DNA of 64,000 nt from Toxorhynchites rutilus septentrionalis (taxonomy: Eukaryota > Arthropoda > Insecta > Diptera > Culicidae), in NCBI RefSeq assembly GCF_029784135.1, contig NC_073745.1, forward strand, positions 315,508,787 to 315,572,786. The letters run 5' to 3'. Shown in pieces: positions 1 through 14,600 of this stretch. The translations under genes and the position numbers were made by a program. Every line of letters starts with the position of its first letter. The first letter of the stretch is position 1. A model generated the notes under the pieces. It did no database searches and was not told where the DNA came from. It saw only the letters and a list, made by a program, of their open reading frames with translations.

Positions 1-119
1 CCCAATTCTGCCTGTTTGTAACCCTACTCAGGTGGCAGCGATACTCATGAAAAACATGTGTAGAGGGAATGTCTGATTGTGAGAATATTCTGTATTATTT
101 TTTATTTTATTTATTTGTT

Positions 120-771
120 TGTTAGATAGCATGAGATATTGCATCTTTTAAATTGCTACATAGCATATGGCTTGTTACTACTAACATAACATAAAAAAAA
201 TAACAACAATACAATCCAATTATTAGGAAAACAAAAAAAACTATAACAATTATTAAAATCATCCAGGTATTCTTTGCATTGCTTCTTGAATGTTGTCAAT
301 GATTTTTGATTTCTCATATGATTGGGAAGAGAATTCCAAAGACAAACACCTCTTACAAATAATGTTTTCCCATGCAGTGGCGTGTGTTGGTAAAACACAT
401 TTATTTAGTCTGTCACTTCTGAAAGGCGCCAATTTCTCATACAAATATGTAGGGCATTTTGTAGGGATTATTTTATGAATCAAAAGACAAGAACGAGCTT
501 TGATAAAGTTGTGGGATGAGTACCCCAAAAGTTCGCTTTGTAAATGAGGAACGCTGTCCAGGCAGTTGAGATTGAAAACGAAACGAACACAAGTATTAAG
601 TGCTACCCTTAGCCTGTCCAAAGTTTGCACATTAACCGAAAGCAAAAGAAAGTCACACGATATGAAGAATGTTAAAATGAAACTTTTGAAAAGTCTAAGC
701 TTAGTGTCTTTATTCAAGCAATAACCCTTTAAATTGAAACATGTACATCTTGCCACATTGGGACAAAACAA
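120..771 (-). mobile_element. 3' end of a non-LTR retrotransposon (CR1/jockey-like), frameshifted
   Basis: Two overlapping minus-strand frames (259-771 and 156-398) together give the region downstream of the reverse-transcriptase core that is typical of CR1/jockey-type elements. It contains a LRVALNTCVRFVFNL stretch, an HKIIPTKCPTYLYEKL stretch and a terminal LFVRGVCLWNSLPNH block. The frame changes between 300 and 400, so the copy is dead. The catalytic RT core is absent, as in a 5'-truncated insertion. The AT-rich tract near 95-125 could be its tail. It lies upstream of gene A exon 2, probably inside gene A's first intron. The clade assignment is by recall of the motif order only. Confidence 0.7.
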
Positions 772-1465
772 ATTTATCCCATATTCCTTCTGTTCTTCTA
801 TTATTTATTTAGACTGGACAGAGGAGACAATTGATATGATCATTGTTGTGTTATAATTATCACAACAACCCGATGTTTCTTGCAGAGCAGATCAGTTTCA
901 AGCAGAGCTTGTATGGATGAAGAGAGGACAGGACTCTGACCGTTAACCTCTCTCCATCGCTGATGATTGTCGTTTGGACGTAGTTGTTCTATAACAATAC
1001 ATAGATGGTACAGATACATCACATTTTTCTCCAAGGCCAATAAATGTTCGAAAGATCGCTAATCGTTGTTTAACAAAAAAAAATTAGTACTCAAAAAACG
1101 ACGCAAGTTGATTAAAGGCGATGTAATCGAAAATAGCCTAAAAGACGATACTGTCCCGTTCAAAACGGTACGTTTGGTCAGAATTCCATTCCTACTATTT
1201 TCATATCCAACTAGAACTACGGGAGGACAAGGGTAGTTCGGAAGGTTTAGGTTCTGTCAAGGTTCTTCTAGGTTCAAAAATTTTTTGATAACCATACCTA
1301 TAACGAATCCAAACATGAATAATCAATTGTGTCTAATTTGTCCCCTTACGCGTTGAACCACGTTTCGCGATCTCACAGTGCTTCTGCAGTATCGTACACA
1401 CACAAATGCAATAGAAAATCAGTTTTTTACGATAAATTTTCAAATGTAAAACTTCATTCTCCCAG
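772..1465. other. Probable intron sequence of gene A, nothing recognised
   Basis: No convincing coding exon is visible. I looked here for a signal-peptide exon matching gene B exon 1 and found none, so the first exon of gene A probably lies left of the window. Confidence 0.4.
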
Positions 1466-1940
1466 GTTCCAGCTTTAGAAAAATACAGCAACTCCAAGGA
1501 TCAGGATAATGCCCAGAAGGAGGTGGATAATTTCCCGTCAAATGTGTATAGCAAATACGATAATATCCAAAAGAAAATCAAGGATTGGTTTGATGTGAGT
1601 GGTCATCATCTTTTAGATAAGCTAAATCATGATATATGTTCAATTTACCCTTAGACTGAACCCCTGATCGACAATATCCGTGAGGAAGACAAGTACGGAA
1701 ATGAAGGTGACCAATTCTACTTCTTCACCAAACCGTTGGTGAAACTCACCGAGACCATGGCTTTGATTACGAACAAAATTATTGCGGTAAGTTGAGATCA
1801 TCTCCCGAGAGATTAAATTACAATAATTGAATAACGTTTATTCTCGACAGGCCCCACGGGATTTGTTCAAGAGTGCAAAAAAAAGTATATCCGATAAGGT
1901 GAACAACATAGGCGGTAGCTTAGTTGGCTTGAGGAAATGA
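1466..1940 (+). CDS. Gene A: small secreted-protein family member, partial (exons 2-4)
   Basis: Three exons are visible at 1466-1594, 1655-1786 and 1851-1940. All introns are phase 0, with donors GTGAGT and GTAAGT and good AG acceptors. They encode 116 residues that are rich in charged amino acids and likely helical. The last exon reads APRDLFKSAKKSISDK, then VNNIGGSLVGLRK and a stop. Exon order, phases and the C-terminal block match gene B (same APxxLFxxAKK and VNxIGxxLVGL motifs; exon 3 is 132 nt in both). By analogy the missing first exon should encode a signal peptide. I do not recognise the family and give no function. An ATTAAA lies about 12 nt after the stop and could be the polyadenylation signal. 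Confidence 0.75.
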
Positions 1941-2642
1941 CAGTTTGCGTATTAAAAATGCAAAAAACGAAAATCGTTTACTTGCCAATTTCGACCGACT
2001 TGTGATATCTGTTCAAAAATTTACGGTTAAGTATACATAGTGTCTATTTGAAATAAGTTATTCTGATACTGCGACCCAGTTTCCCGCTAAGGCCAACAAC
2101 CGCCAGCGTTATTTCTCATCATCATCTTTCAAGGTTACCGCCGCGTGCTTTCGCAGCATATGCACCTGACAATCGACGATCGACGCAAGCACGAGACGGA
2201 GCGGGGTTTCGAATGAATTTCCCGCGCGAGATGAATCCACACGAAACTGAGAGTGTGCATGAACACCGCCATATACGTTTTCGGACCTCTAGTTCATAAG
2301 AGCCCACTTAGAAATGATAAAGATAAACAAAAAAAATACACAATACGACTCACACACAAGTGACAAGATGCGAGGCTGACGTGAGGAGAGCGAAATATAA
2401 GTCCAAACACATGGAACCAAGAGATCCGTCAATGATGAACCCAAAGTCAAATGGTTGGGTTAGATAATCGACCCTATGCCACCACCACCGTCGTTTTTTG
2501 GCAAATCGTAACTAGGCACGAGCTGGCCGCTCGGATTGGATTTACAATTTTTCGACCAATTAAGTCAGTCCATTTTTCACAATCGACCGCGATACAGGAC
2601 TTGGATTAATCATTTTCGAGTGTTTCAGACCGGCAATCCAAA
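1941..2642. other. Gene A 3' flank and gene B promoter region
   Basis: This 0.7-kb spacer lies between the stop of gene A and the ATG of gene B. It should hold the terminator of the first gene and the promoter of the second. A TCAGTC initiator-like hexamer occurs at about 2565. A possible 3' splice site (GTGTTTCAG at about 2622-2630) lies just before the gene B start, so a 5'-UTR intron is possible. No TATA box is obvious at the right distance. Confidence 0.35.
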
Positions 2643-5600
2643 ATGTTTCATCGGCGCAATTTAAACGTTTTGATCGTGTCAATGATTTTAATTCATCAGC
2701 AATTGGCACAGGGTAGACCTCAAGAGAAGTCAGTAACTTCCAACAGTGAAGTGGGAAGCAGACGAGCAAATGAGCTGACCAGAGAGACAAAGATTGGGGA
2801 CTCAAAGGTAGGTCAAGAAACCAATGTGTTCATTTAGATTTTACAAGGTGAAAAAAAAGTTCGAGAAATACAAAGTGTCAATGCTCTGGAAAACAACTGA
2901 CAAGGTCACCAGAAAAAAGTTCACCGTGTAACACAAGCACTCAAGCGTAATGATATTTCAATGTTTTTCAGAAATACCCATCGAATGATACCAGCTGGGT
3001 TGGATTCCAACCGAAATACTTTTCGAAAATTCACCAATTCCTACGCGAGAAGCTCAACTTCAAAGTTTAAAAGAATTTTTTTTAACTCTATTATTTCTGG
3101 GAACGAATGTACGCATCGGGCGATAAGCGACAAGAAATCCATTTCCTGGCAAATGAAGACATATGTCTGCTGGGAAGGAGCGGTTCGGGTGTTCGTGTGA
3201 AAATTTCAATCCATCCCAAAAGTTTGACCAATTCTCGGAAGGTTTCAAGCCTTTAATGGTGGAAGGAAGGGTGGCGATGCGAGCCGAAGTAGCTCTCAAT
3301 TGATTGAATTATTCGATAATCAACTGCTACCAGCCAGCTGTCGGTTTTCAATCATGGATTGATTGGGTTTTTGTTGGACCACATATTTGCCATCTTATGT
3401 GTGTTTACATGAATTTAAATGAACCGTGTTAACCTATAATCCTTTCGATCCGGACTCGGGGCAAGAAAAATGAAAGAAGAGGATTGAGGTGAATTTTCAG
3501 CGAATCTGGGACTTTAGCTTCAAGCATGCGATTAACAACGAACGTAATTCTTTTAGGAGAAAAACGACTTTTTGCGATATTCAGTATTCTATTCATGCAA
3601 GGTGATTCAATTTATCGCTTGATTTTATTGTATTTCCAACGGAAAATGCTAAATAAATGGCAGGTAATTGTACGTGTGAAACAAAATTTCTAGAGGTTTA
3701 TTATTTTGATGTGATAGAAGGACCTCTATTTTTGGGATCGATGTTCTTTCCCAAAAAATTGTCCTCTGTATTTATCTTTTATAGCACTCATGAATCATAC
3801 AAACTGGTAGAAAATAGAGTGAAAGAGTCTTACTGTACAATTTAACTTTTATTGTTAATTGTTTGTTATTGTTTTATTTTATTACTTTTATTGTAGATAT
3901 AAGTTGGGTCTTACTGTCCGGTTTACAACCACCCTCATTTTATGTCTCAAAAAATGATGAGCTTACATGCTCTTCTTCTTCGGCAGCCCTAATTTCGGAA
4001 CGTTCGAGGAACTTTTGAGAAAACAAATCTGAGCTGTCTTGATCAGAATCACAACATAAACTGATTCTATTTCTGCATTAAATTGATTTCTGTTCGCACG
4101 GTTCAAGCTAAAATATGCTTAAAGGGTGGAACGATCGAAATCAACTCGAACAAAAAGACGTGCAGTTTGTTTTTTTTTAGTTAAAAAATGAAATTGAGTC
4201 CAAATGTCGTGTGGAAAGCAGAAGGCCCGAGACTGAACTACTAATCAATATTATACAAAGAAAAAATAGTCATTTCTAGCTTCCGCTTTGTCAAATCCGA
4301 ACAGCCGTGTTTTTCGCTTAACCCATCCTGAACTATCTTACGCTTTCCACAGTTTTGCGTCTTCTTCAAGTTCTGCTTGGCAATGGCCCAATATTTCTCT
4401 ATGGAGCGAAGCTCTGGGTTCCACCACATCACCATCACGTTGGTTCATTTTCATTTGTTGTATCACAATCGTATCATTCTGCCGTCTTTTTTACGTGATG
4501 GTACTACGCCAAATCCAGCCAAGAGGAATGGGTTAGTCGAGTATGTTGAGGAAAGGCAACAGATGTTTCCCCAAGCATTCCTGGAAAATTGATGGTTCCG
4601 ATTACGAAGTAAATATCGCTTGTCCAACCGCAGGTGCAAATTGCCTGCCAAGCTGGGTATTTTGAGGAACTTGTTTAGTTTCATGGTCTTGAAGATGTCT
4701 GCCACCTATTTTCCGTCGCCGTGTAAACTGCCTGTCCCGGGAGTTGCTTGAAGTCCGTTTTTGCCAACATTGTGTGTCAGAACCTTGAATTTTCGCATAG
4801 TGCTGGATTTTGAAGCGATGTTCCTCTTAATTGGACGCCATTTTGAAAACTGAAGAGCAAACGACAATATCAAAATAGAGAATCATTTTTCACACACAAC
4901 CCTACAGAATGATGAATATTTGAGTTTATTAAATGCACACTCAAAATAAATACGTTATAGAACTTAGAACAACTTAGAATATAGGTCCCACCCTATATTC
5001 CAGTTTTTGAATACTTAAGTTGCTAAGCTTACTATTTTAATAAATGTGAGTCTGCGGCTCGGTGCACTGGTTCGCAATGTTCTTCGCTGGTGGTGTATCA
5101 TGCCTAAAGCCTGTTTCAGTTAGAATTTGAACGCATAAAGTAGAACATTTCTCAGCATAGAAATATGTACGAAAAAGGGAAGAAATTCATTCTGTAGGGT
5201 TTTTAATTAACTTTAAAAAAAAAACATGAAAATTACTCGTCAGCTATGTGTGTGAAATATTCCAAGCAGAAATTAGGTTGTTTGTTTTTTTTTCATTAAA
5301 GTTTGTATGTGTGCAAAAGGACATTAGAACCTTTCGGAGGGACAACTCGAAATTACATGGAGACATGAGTGGTCAGCCCGGAACTACTTAGTTAGCAGAA
5401 ACCTACAAGTAGCAGTACGGATCGGGACGACCGTATGATGAAACGGAATAATAAAACTGGATATGCGCGGATGGGGACGACCGCACAAACGGCTACGACT
5501 CGAGACGACCGTATGAGTACAAATGAAAATGAAAAAAATGTGGATCGGGACGACCGTATAAAAAATGATAATGATAAGAATGCGGATCGGGATGACCGTG

Positions 5601-8600
5601 CTGTAAAAATGAAAGTAAAATTATTTGCGAGACGGAAGCGCAGAACAAGTACGGCTCGGGACGACCGTATGAAGAACAGAACTTGACGTCTTTTTTTATT
5701 CAATTCTTTTTTTTCGGAGAAGAGAGAAGATGGTATGCACAGTTCCTGCAACACGGGCATCGCCAGTTTAGCGATAAAGTGGGCTTGACACTCGACACAC
5801 TTTCCGCCGTGCAAGGAAGCTTTCTTCACTACCGTAATCTCGCAAACTGACGCAAGCGCCAGAGGTAAGAATTTTCAGTACGGGACTTTTTGTAAAATTG
5901 CATGTATAATAAGCATACGCGTACATTACGAAAATCTGATCTGTACAAAATGTGTATTGTTGATGGAAAAACATTGCAATCGGCTTGATTTTTCAAAAAA
6001 TGCAGTTTTTTTCAAGCTATGCCACCAACGCCAGTTTGTTGCGGTAACAGCAAATTTAAATCGCTGTGTCCACAACCGATTGGCGTTCATCCATCAAAGT
6101 ATGCAAGAATCTGTGTCCAATTATTTTCTCCAACATGCTGCCGTTGAGTGAAGCATCAGGAAGCATCAGGGAGAAGAATTCACACACTTCTCCAACTTTG
6201 TAGCAAGCGTTAACGTAGTTGAGAACCGGATTGTAATAATTATGGACAGCACCAATTTTTTCGAATTCAAAATGCAATTGAAACCATCCGTGTTAAATAA
6301 CATAAAGCCGTCCGAAATTATCCGAAGTAAAACAGATACAGTTTACGCGAGGATGTTTTGAGTTTTGTTACAAGATGCGTTTCGTTTCGTTTGGAGCATT
6401 TAGAAGAGTGCTGCTGTTCACCAAATCCGACATTTACCCTTCAATCAACACTCAGCTTCAATTTATCCGAAAGAGGAATTGAACAGACGAGGAAAGTAAA
6501 CATCGTCAAGAAGCATTGTCCCTTGATGCCTGAAGAAAAAAGACACTACATATTAGGGAATCCTTGTAATCAACAATTAAATTGATGAGTTTGAACTATT
6601 TAGTTCTAATCTTTATGAGCTATATGTGAGAACAGCAATACACTTCAATCTAGGATAAACTTTACTTTAAGATGAGTATGATTTTATGTATTTAAAGTAC
6701 GTGGTTTTGTGAGCTTCTTAGTACATGATTTGTAATTCTGAAACAAAATTGCTATTATAAAAGTAACATTATATGGGGATGGACTGTTTTTGATTAAAAT
6801 ATTTGGCATGACAAGCTTTTCGGAAAAGTGTTTTTTTTACAAGAAAGAAGGCATGTGACTTTTATTATGCTTTATTATGCTATTATGCCACATCATAGTG
6901 GAAATGGCGCTTGCGCCACTCCGTTTTCAAGCTTTTACGGAGTCATTTTTTCACATTTCTGTAAATTTTCACAATTGTTTGGAAGGATTTGGTATTCTTT
7001 ATCGATCTATAACAAAAAAAGTAAAATGTCAATGTTGGCGATTGCGTCACTTTGCGAGATTACGGCAGTTCAGGTGTCTCCCCTAATGTTGAAACTTCTG
7101 ATTGAACGATCAAGTTCTTAACGTTGGTGGCCGATGAAAACGTACTTGTGCTGGATCAGCGCAACTTCTATTTAGTGTTAAATATATCTTGGTATTCAAA
7201 TCGACTAATTTCCCTTTAATAGTAGGCGATTTGAATACAGGCTCGTGATTTGCTTCATTACTTTAGACTGCCCTCCTACGCGTTTTTACGAGTTGATTGA
7301 TAGTTCAGCTGACTATGTCCTAATTTGAAAAAATAATGTAGATGATAATGATTATGATCATAGAAGTTGTGGAGGAAAACTTTCCGATTATTGTCAAATG
7401 GTGTGTTTATATTGTAAATATAAATCAGGTTTTCTAGATTTTCCAGATTTATGTGATGAATTAATATAAGATAGATTTTCTCATTGCTATTGTGGACGAA
7501 AGCTTTTTGCAATTCTTATGCTTGAGCTTGTTGTCTTCTGTTGAATTTGTTCTAATCCGGCTTGGTCAATTTGTCTTTCAGATTTTCGCTTGATTTCCGT
7601 ATAAAATTTTTGTAACTGTTTCGGGGTGTGTAATGTGAATGAATGAATGGAATAATTGTGTTCCACCACGACCACGTTGAAAATATTATGGGCCGAAAAG
7701 TGAGGAGTGACTTACTTTTGGATTATATGAGGTTCTAGGGCGATAGAAGGTAATGTCTCCACGGGCCAAAAGAAGTGAATATTTTCTATATAGAGTTAAA
7801 TATACCTAGGTACTCAAATCGTATAATTTCCCTTTGATATCAGGTGATAGAATGCAGGACCTTTATTCATCACAAGAGAGCTCGATACAACAAAGAAGGT
7901 AACTGTTTCCTATATTGCTTTCTCAATATGAACAGCATGTCGAGATCTAATGAGAATCATGCTCCCATACTTACTGAATTTGTCAATGCTCGAAGAAAAA
8001 TAGTATTATTATATTAGAAAAATATCTGTGCGAAGGATTTGGTGGGGTTTATTAAGAACAAGTGTTTTCCTGACTCATCTGCGTCTATAACATCTCGTAA
8101 TATACAGGGTTTTCCAATTCGGGCTTCCGAAAGTATACAGCCCTGCGCTGACAACCGTTTGACATAGCTGTCAACCAAAGCGTCATATCGTTAGTTGAAT
8201 GTCTGCCATTTTACAATATGGATCGTTTTAGCATCGCACAACGTGTTAATTTTGTTAAATTATACTATAAAAATGATGAAAAACCGGCAAATGTTTTTCG
8301 AACATTACTGACGGATTTTGGTCGTCATGGACGGCCTACAGAGCACACAATCGCTAATGTAGTGCGTAAATTCGAACAAACTGGATTCGTAGCGGATATT
8401 GTGAAACCTGTGCATCATCGTAATGTGCGTTCGGCCGAAAATATTGCTGCTGTTGCTGCCAGTGTGGAGGATGACCCGAATGTTTCGATTCCACGGCGTG
8501 CTCAGCAATTGGACTTGTCAAACACATCATTGTGGCGAATTTTGCATTTGGACTTGCACCTACATCCATATAAAGTCGAACTGGTACAAAAATTAGAGCG

Positions 8601-11600
8601 TGGTGACCATGGAATTTCGCGTTTTGGTGATGCCAATTGGCCGTCCAGATCATGCGATTTGAACCCGCTAGACTTTTTTTTGTGGGTTTATGCGAAAGAC
8701 CGTGTCTATGCCAACTCTCCGCAAACTCTTGAACATTTGAAAGAGAACATTCGTGAAGTTATGACCGAGATACCGCCCCATATGTGCCGAAAAGTCATCG
8801 AAAATTACCTGTTCCGGATCAAGGTGTGCGAGGAAGCCCTAGGTGGACATTTGAATGATGTTGTATTTCACACATAATGGCATAAACCAAACTTTAATTT
8901 GAAATAAAAGTTTCATCGAAATTCGAACTCAAAGTGTGTTTTATTTAAATTTACTTTCGGAATTTAAAGTTGGAAAACCCTGTAGTTTAAGTGAGACAAA
9001 TCTTGAGGAGTCCTGGCCTGCAGAAATATTTTTTTGAACACATCTTGGATTCGTTCTAGAATTGTTTCAAAAGTATTTAACACGGTGATTTTTGTTTGTT
9101 TTGTTCTTCTGGTTAAAATTCAATGATTGCCTGGAAACGGGATTATTATTACTGTTTCTGGGTTGGTCGTGGTAGTTTCAATTATTATTTGAAAATAGAA
9201 GCTATTCAACGGTGCTTCTGTTGACATAACGTAGCTGGAATCGTCGTCTTCTATGGAGTGTGGTGGCAGAGTGGGTAATAAAAAATTGGTCTGAACGCGG
9301 CTTAAGCAGCCCTCCGACAGGCTGGGTTAGCTGAAAGCTGAAAGGTGAACACTTTGGCAGTTGTTGATCCTTACTGACAGCTGAGATGTGGGCACAGTCG
9401 GAACGATAGACAATGCTACTCGACTGCGTTGAGGCATCAGCTACGACAACCATAATGATACTCTCGGATGTTCATATGTTGTTTATTTGAAGTTTTTGGA
9501 GAAATATTGTATGTTGGTGGCTAGTGGTCTTATCTTTCTCACCTATACATAGGTATCCTCCACTGAATAGTTCAAACCCCAAACAATCGCAAGCAGTTAC
9601 TGTTGTGTGGCACTATGCGATTCCTCAGTCTTGTTTAAAGTTTTAGACGCAAACTGTGTCGATATATCGTTAATATGATTTCATTGACTCAAAACAGCAC
9701 CAATCGAAAAATTAGATGCGTCGATCCTCGAAACAAAAAAGTTTAGAGAAATTTTATGTTTTCTAAAATTTTGTCAGCCCTATTTACTCAGCGGATTCTT
9801 AATTTCTGTAATGAGCGCGAAAAATGGTTCGAAACCGAGTAAAACCAGATGGGCCAACCACAGAAGCCGAGCCGGCTGCGAACGGCCGAAGGAATCAGGT
9901 TGAGCACAGATGCTCTATGTAAACAAAACACCGTTGTCCAATGTGATGCCGTAACACGTCATTTATAGATCACCGAAAGATGACCGGTGCAAATGGAATA
10001 CGAACGAATTTGTATTAACCACAATCAACTAATCTTTCATTTTAATCTGATGAAAACTAGATTCATGATCGAGAGTAGTAAAATATTTATAGGAAACTAG
10101 CTGACCCGGAAAACTTTGTTATGCCAAATAAATTATTTCTAGTGAATATTTTGGTGATTGTATAAACCACAATAACTAATATATTATAAGTATGTTTAAA
10201 TGGTTTTACGTTTTTCATCCATTCGTTGATCAAGATCAAACTGATGTTTTTGATGTAAAGTTTTAATATTTTACATATTAATAAAAAATAAATAATTGCT
10301 ATATGTAAAATATGTTGTGAGAGCATGTAATATATTTTTGTCTCAAAGTAGAAAATGAAATAAAGAAAATCAATATTAATTTTGTTCAATTACGATCTCG
10401 TTAGTGAAAAACAACGTTTCTGAATGGACCGCCAAATTTATGACTGTTCATGAATTATGAAAATAAATATATGACATTGGTGGTAATATACCTGCTAATT
10501 TGTTGGCGCATTATTTCATCGTTGTCATTCAATCGAGAAATAGTTACATATTCTGAGTTTGAAACACAGCCATATTGCTTCATTTATTCACGAACCTTTA
10601 ATTGGATTTACTGATTTTCGCCGAACAACGGAACTCAACATTAATCCATTAATACCCAATACCAGTCCGTCAACGTCTGCGTTACTGATATTAGTCGATC
10701 ACCACATGGACCATGAACCATGTTTGTGGGAACAATACCAAACACTAACCCATATTCCGGAATCCGATTGGTCTGAAGGCCGATCGGATTCCACGATTCG
10801 AATGAAATCGACTTTTGCATACTCAAATCTGTTCGACTCAAATTTAATCGATCTTTGGAAATGTGGCAAACTGGCCTTGATGAAAAATAGAAGTTGTGAA
10901 GCAATTTACTTTCTAACGGTTGGCAGACCGGAAACAATTTCATATTGTTAACATTTGAATGAAGATTATTACTTTATGTCATTTAGATGACATAGATGAC
11001 ATAGTCCTGACCCTAACTCAACTTTTTTTTTCTATATTATTTAACTGCATTTCCGCTAAAACTTTATCCATAATATAAAAACATTATCAGACACAATTTT
11101 CACCCACTAGCAGAAAACGTGTTACTGTGTTACATACAAAACACCCGAAAATCCGTTTCTATTTTTACAGAGATTGAACCCGAAGCTCAATGTCGTCCAA
11201 GTCAAATTGCCATGCATTATCACATTATCACAACTTGATTGGACTTGAGTCGAACGGATTACAGAATGAAAAACACGATCCGTTCGAGTTATTCTGACTC
11301 GATCGTATTTTAGAAGACGGGTGAGTAGTTGATCAGTAGATGGATCTGGAATTTCCGAGGCCTTTACGCTGTTGATTTCCATAACAATGCATTGCGTTTT
11401 AACCTGGCAATAGCAGATGCTGTGTCGGTGTTGCTTTTGATACCTTCTCGCAGGTGAAATTATTCGTCCTCATTCTACTTCTGTCGATTGTGTCGTAGGA
11501 ATCGCAGTCGTTCACCCCCTACCTTCGCATATATGCCGACCATGAATTGTTGGCACAACTCACGACATCGTAGAATGACGTTGCCCTAGCTGCGTTGAAT

Positions 11601-14600
11601 CATCGTTCGATAATAAAAATCCATCGAGCTCTATTGTTTGTTTCGTCTCTTGGAACTACATATAAATTTTCCAGTTACTTCCGCATGTGTGGGTTCGATG
11701 AAGCTACGTAGCGCCATTTGTCATTCAATAACGTAAATAATTTCGTCCTGTTGGAAAATTGAGCGGTGGTTGTTTTTTCATTTGGATATTGTGTTTACAA
11801 AAGTACTAAAATCGCGAAATAAAAAATATAAAAGGGACGGCATTAAAAGCATGAAAATTTGGGTTTTTATGTTCTTATGTAATTTTGAAAAATACGCAAA
11901 AAGAAAATTCAATTTATTCAGAAAAAACCTTTTTATTTGCATGGTGTCACACTAATCGGTATTCAATATACGGTGATCGGTATCCTAGCGGTATGTAATA
12001 TAGTTTACGACCTATTCACATGCCTAACAAACGTTTTGTGCATAATTTCATTAAAAACCGCCGAACCGTTTCGGAGGAGTTCGGCCACGAACATCGTGAA
12101 ACGAGATTTTTATATATATAGAGAAGAGATAACATATGATGACAACCTCTCTACAGAGCGTTAACCGCGTATGGTGAAGGCCCGGCTCAGCACCGTCTCA
12201 TCAGCCTGCGTATGAGATGCGATAGGGCATGTTTGGACTGCATGGCGGAACATCGTCCTGGTAGCCTGCATGCGAGATGTTTAATGGATTCATATCCTAT
12301 TCCAATGGATATATAATCATCGATGGATAAATAAATAAGAGGATATTCCAGTCTAGAAATCTGAAACTAAATTTGTTTCATATTTTTGGAGTTTAGACAT
12401 TGAAAAATATATATTATTCACCAAGCTATAGCTATTTCAGTAATACGGTATCTAATCCAGTACGAACTTGATTCAAAGCTTCAAACGCGTTTTTCTCGGA
12501 ACTAGTTCTAGATCAAGTTCAAGAACTAGAACTAGTTCAAGTTGGCATACACGATATCTCAAGTTCTACTGAACCAATTTATTCCAAATTTGATTTGAAT
12601 AATTCTGTATATATTAGGCTGTCAAAATAAGTCCTGCGGTATTTCCGCGAGGTGTCGTTGTAAGCGCGTAGTTCTAGTTGTATTCATTGTATCGAGTCAT
12701 ACTATAGCTTGTTGGAAAGGTTTTTTTGCGCGCTATAATATAGTCCTTGACAGTGTCTTGTTTGGTTAAGTTGTTCGTGAGTTATAGTGTCGCAAATATG
12801 GAGCAAAATAAAGAGAAAATCCGACATATTTTACAGTACTACTATGACAAAGGCAAAAATGCATCTCAAGCTGCCAATAAAATTTGTGCAGTTTATGGAC
12901 TCGATATAGTTTCCATTTCCACCGTACAACGATGGTTTCAACGTTTTCGTTCTGGTGTAGAGGTCGTCGAAGATGCGCCACGCTCCGGAAGACCTGTCGT
13001 CGAAAATTGCGACAAAATCGTTGAATTAGCCGAGAAAAACCGGCATAGTAGCAGCCGTAGCATCGGCCAAGAGCTGGGGATAAGTCATCAAACCGTTATT
13101 AACCATTTGAAGAAGCTTGGATTCACAAAGAAGCTCGATGTGTGGGTGCCATACACGTTGACGCAAAAAAACATTTTTGACCGTATCGACGCATGTGATT
13201 CGCTGCTGATTCGCAACAAAATCGACCCGTTTCTGAAGCGGATGGTGATTGGCGATGAAAAGTGGGTCACTTGCGACAACGTGAAGCGCAAACGGTCGTG
13301 GTCGAAGCCCGCTGAAGCGGCTCAGACGGTGGCCAAGCCCTCATTAACGGCCAGGAAGGTTCTGCTGTGTGTTTGGTGGGATTGTCAAGGAATAATCTAT
13401 TATGAGCTGCTTCCCTATGGCCAGACGCTCAATTCGGACCTGTACTGCCAACAACTGGACCGCTTGAAGGTAGCACTCATGAAGAAGAGGCCATCTTTGA
13501 TAAACAGAGGCCGCATTGTCTTCCATCAGGACAACGCAGGCCACACACTTCTTTGGTGACGCGCCAGAAGCTCCGGGAGCTCGGATGGGAGGTTCTTTTG
13601 TATCCGCCTTATAGCCCGGACCTTGCACCAAGTGACTACCACCTGTTTTTGTCCATGGCGAACGAGCTAGGTAGTCAGAAGTTAGCAACAAAAAAACTCA
13701 CACGGTGATTGAAATGTCTTTTTGCGACATTTGGTTGTGGGACAAATCACGAATACACTGCCACTTCGTAATGGTTATCACGCATACGTTACTTCAAATC
13801 AGAATCTACTTCCAGCTCCGAAATTCGGAATTCTTTCATCTGTGTCAGAACACTGAGAACCGTTAAAACTGTACTGGTCTTTAGAATGAGAATCTGCAGT
13901 TGGAATCGTAACTGAGATCTAAGTACGCAATCAGGAATACTCCAGATTCCAGATTGTGTTCAGAACAGAGAAAATGGTCATAAGAAACCAATCATGGTTA
14001 TGGAACCTTAAAATGTTGTCTTCATTTCAAATCAAGGTTCAAGATTTGTTTTTTTGAAATTTTTAATTTGTATCTGGAATCCAAACATGGATCTGCAATC
14101 TGTATCTGTAATTTTTAGTTTGTATTCTGAATACAACATCAACCGTATCTAGTATCTGGGAAAATTTGTAGCTTGGATTCACAATCCCAACCTGAGTTTT
14201 GCGACCTGTGTTGTGGATCTGTGGTCTTGATCTAGAGCCTAGAATCTGCAGTTCGGGATCTGGATGAATCTCAGAAAATTCAAATCAATCATCAATTATA
14301 CTAATTCAAATACTACTATTCCGCTAGAGTTCTTTCCGGGAAATTTATATATATTTGTATCCTTCTAACAGACATTCATTTTAGCATATTTTTCACCGGA
14401 TTCCGGGTTATCTTGTTTATTTAAACTGAAAGTCGAGAAATTTATCGCCAGGTTAAATTAAATGGATGATTTTTGTACGGAAATTGCCGGAAGTATCAAT
14501 AGGTACAAAAATGAAAGAGTAAATAGACCTCCATGAAAGTCTGTGTCGCTAATTTCTATAAATGATCTATCACCAAATAACATATCGCCTTTCTCCTTTT

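Noticed and set aside
5392..5829. 145-codon minus-strand ORF with repeated IRSSR
   Set aside because: It is explained by the motif array read in the opposite strand; the periodic words, not coding constraint, keep it open.
9255..9600. tRNA or tRNA-derived SINE
   Set aside because: A box-A-like TGGCAGAGTGG is present, but the only GTTCAAACCCC box-B-like word is about 300 bp away and no cloverleaf can be drawn.
10559..10951. 130-codon plus-strand ORF inside the RTE-like element
   Set aside because: No RT, endonuclease or other motif; the opposite strand is equally open, which suggests chance.
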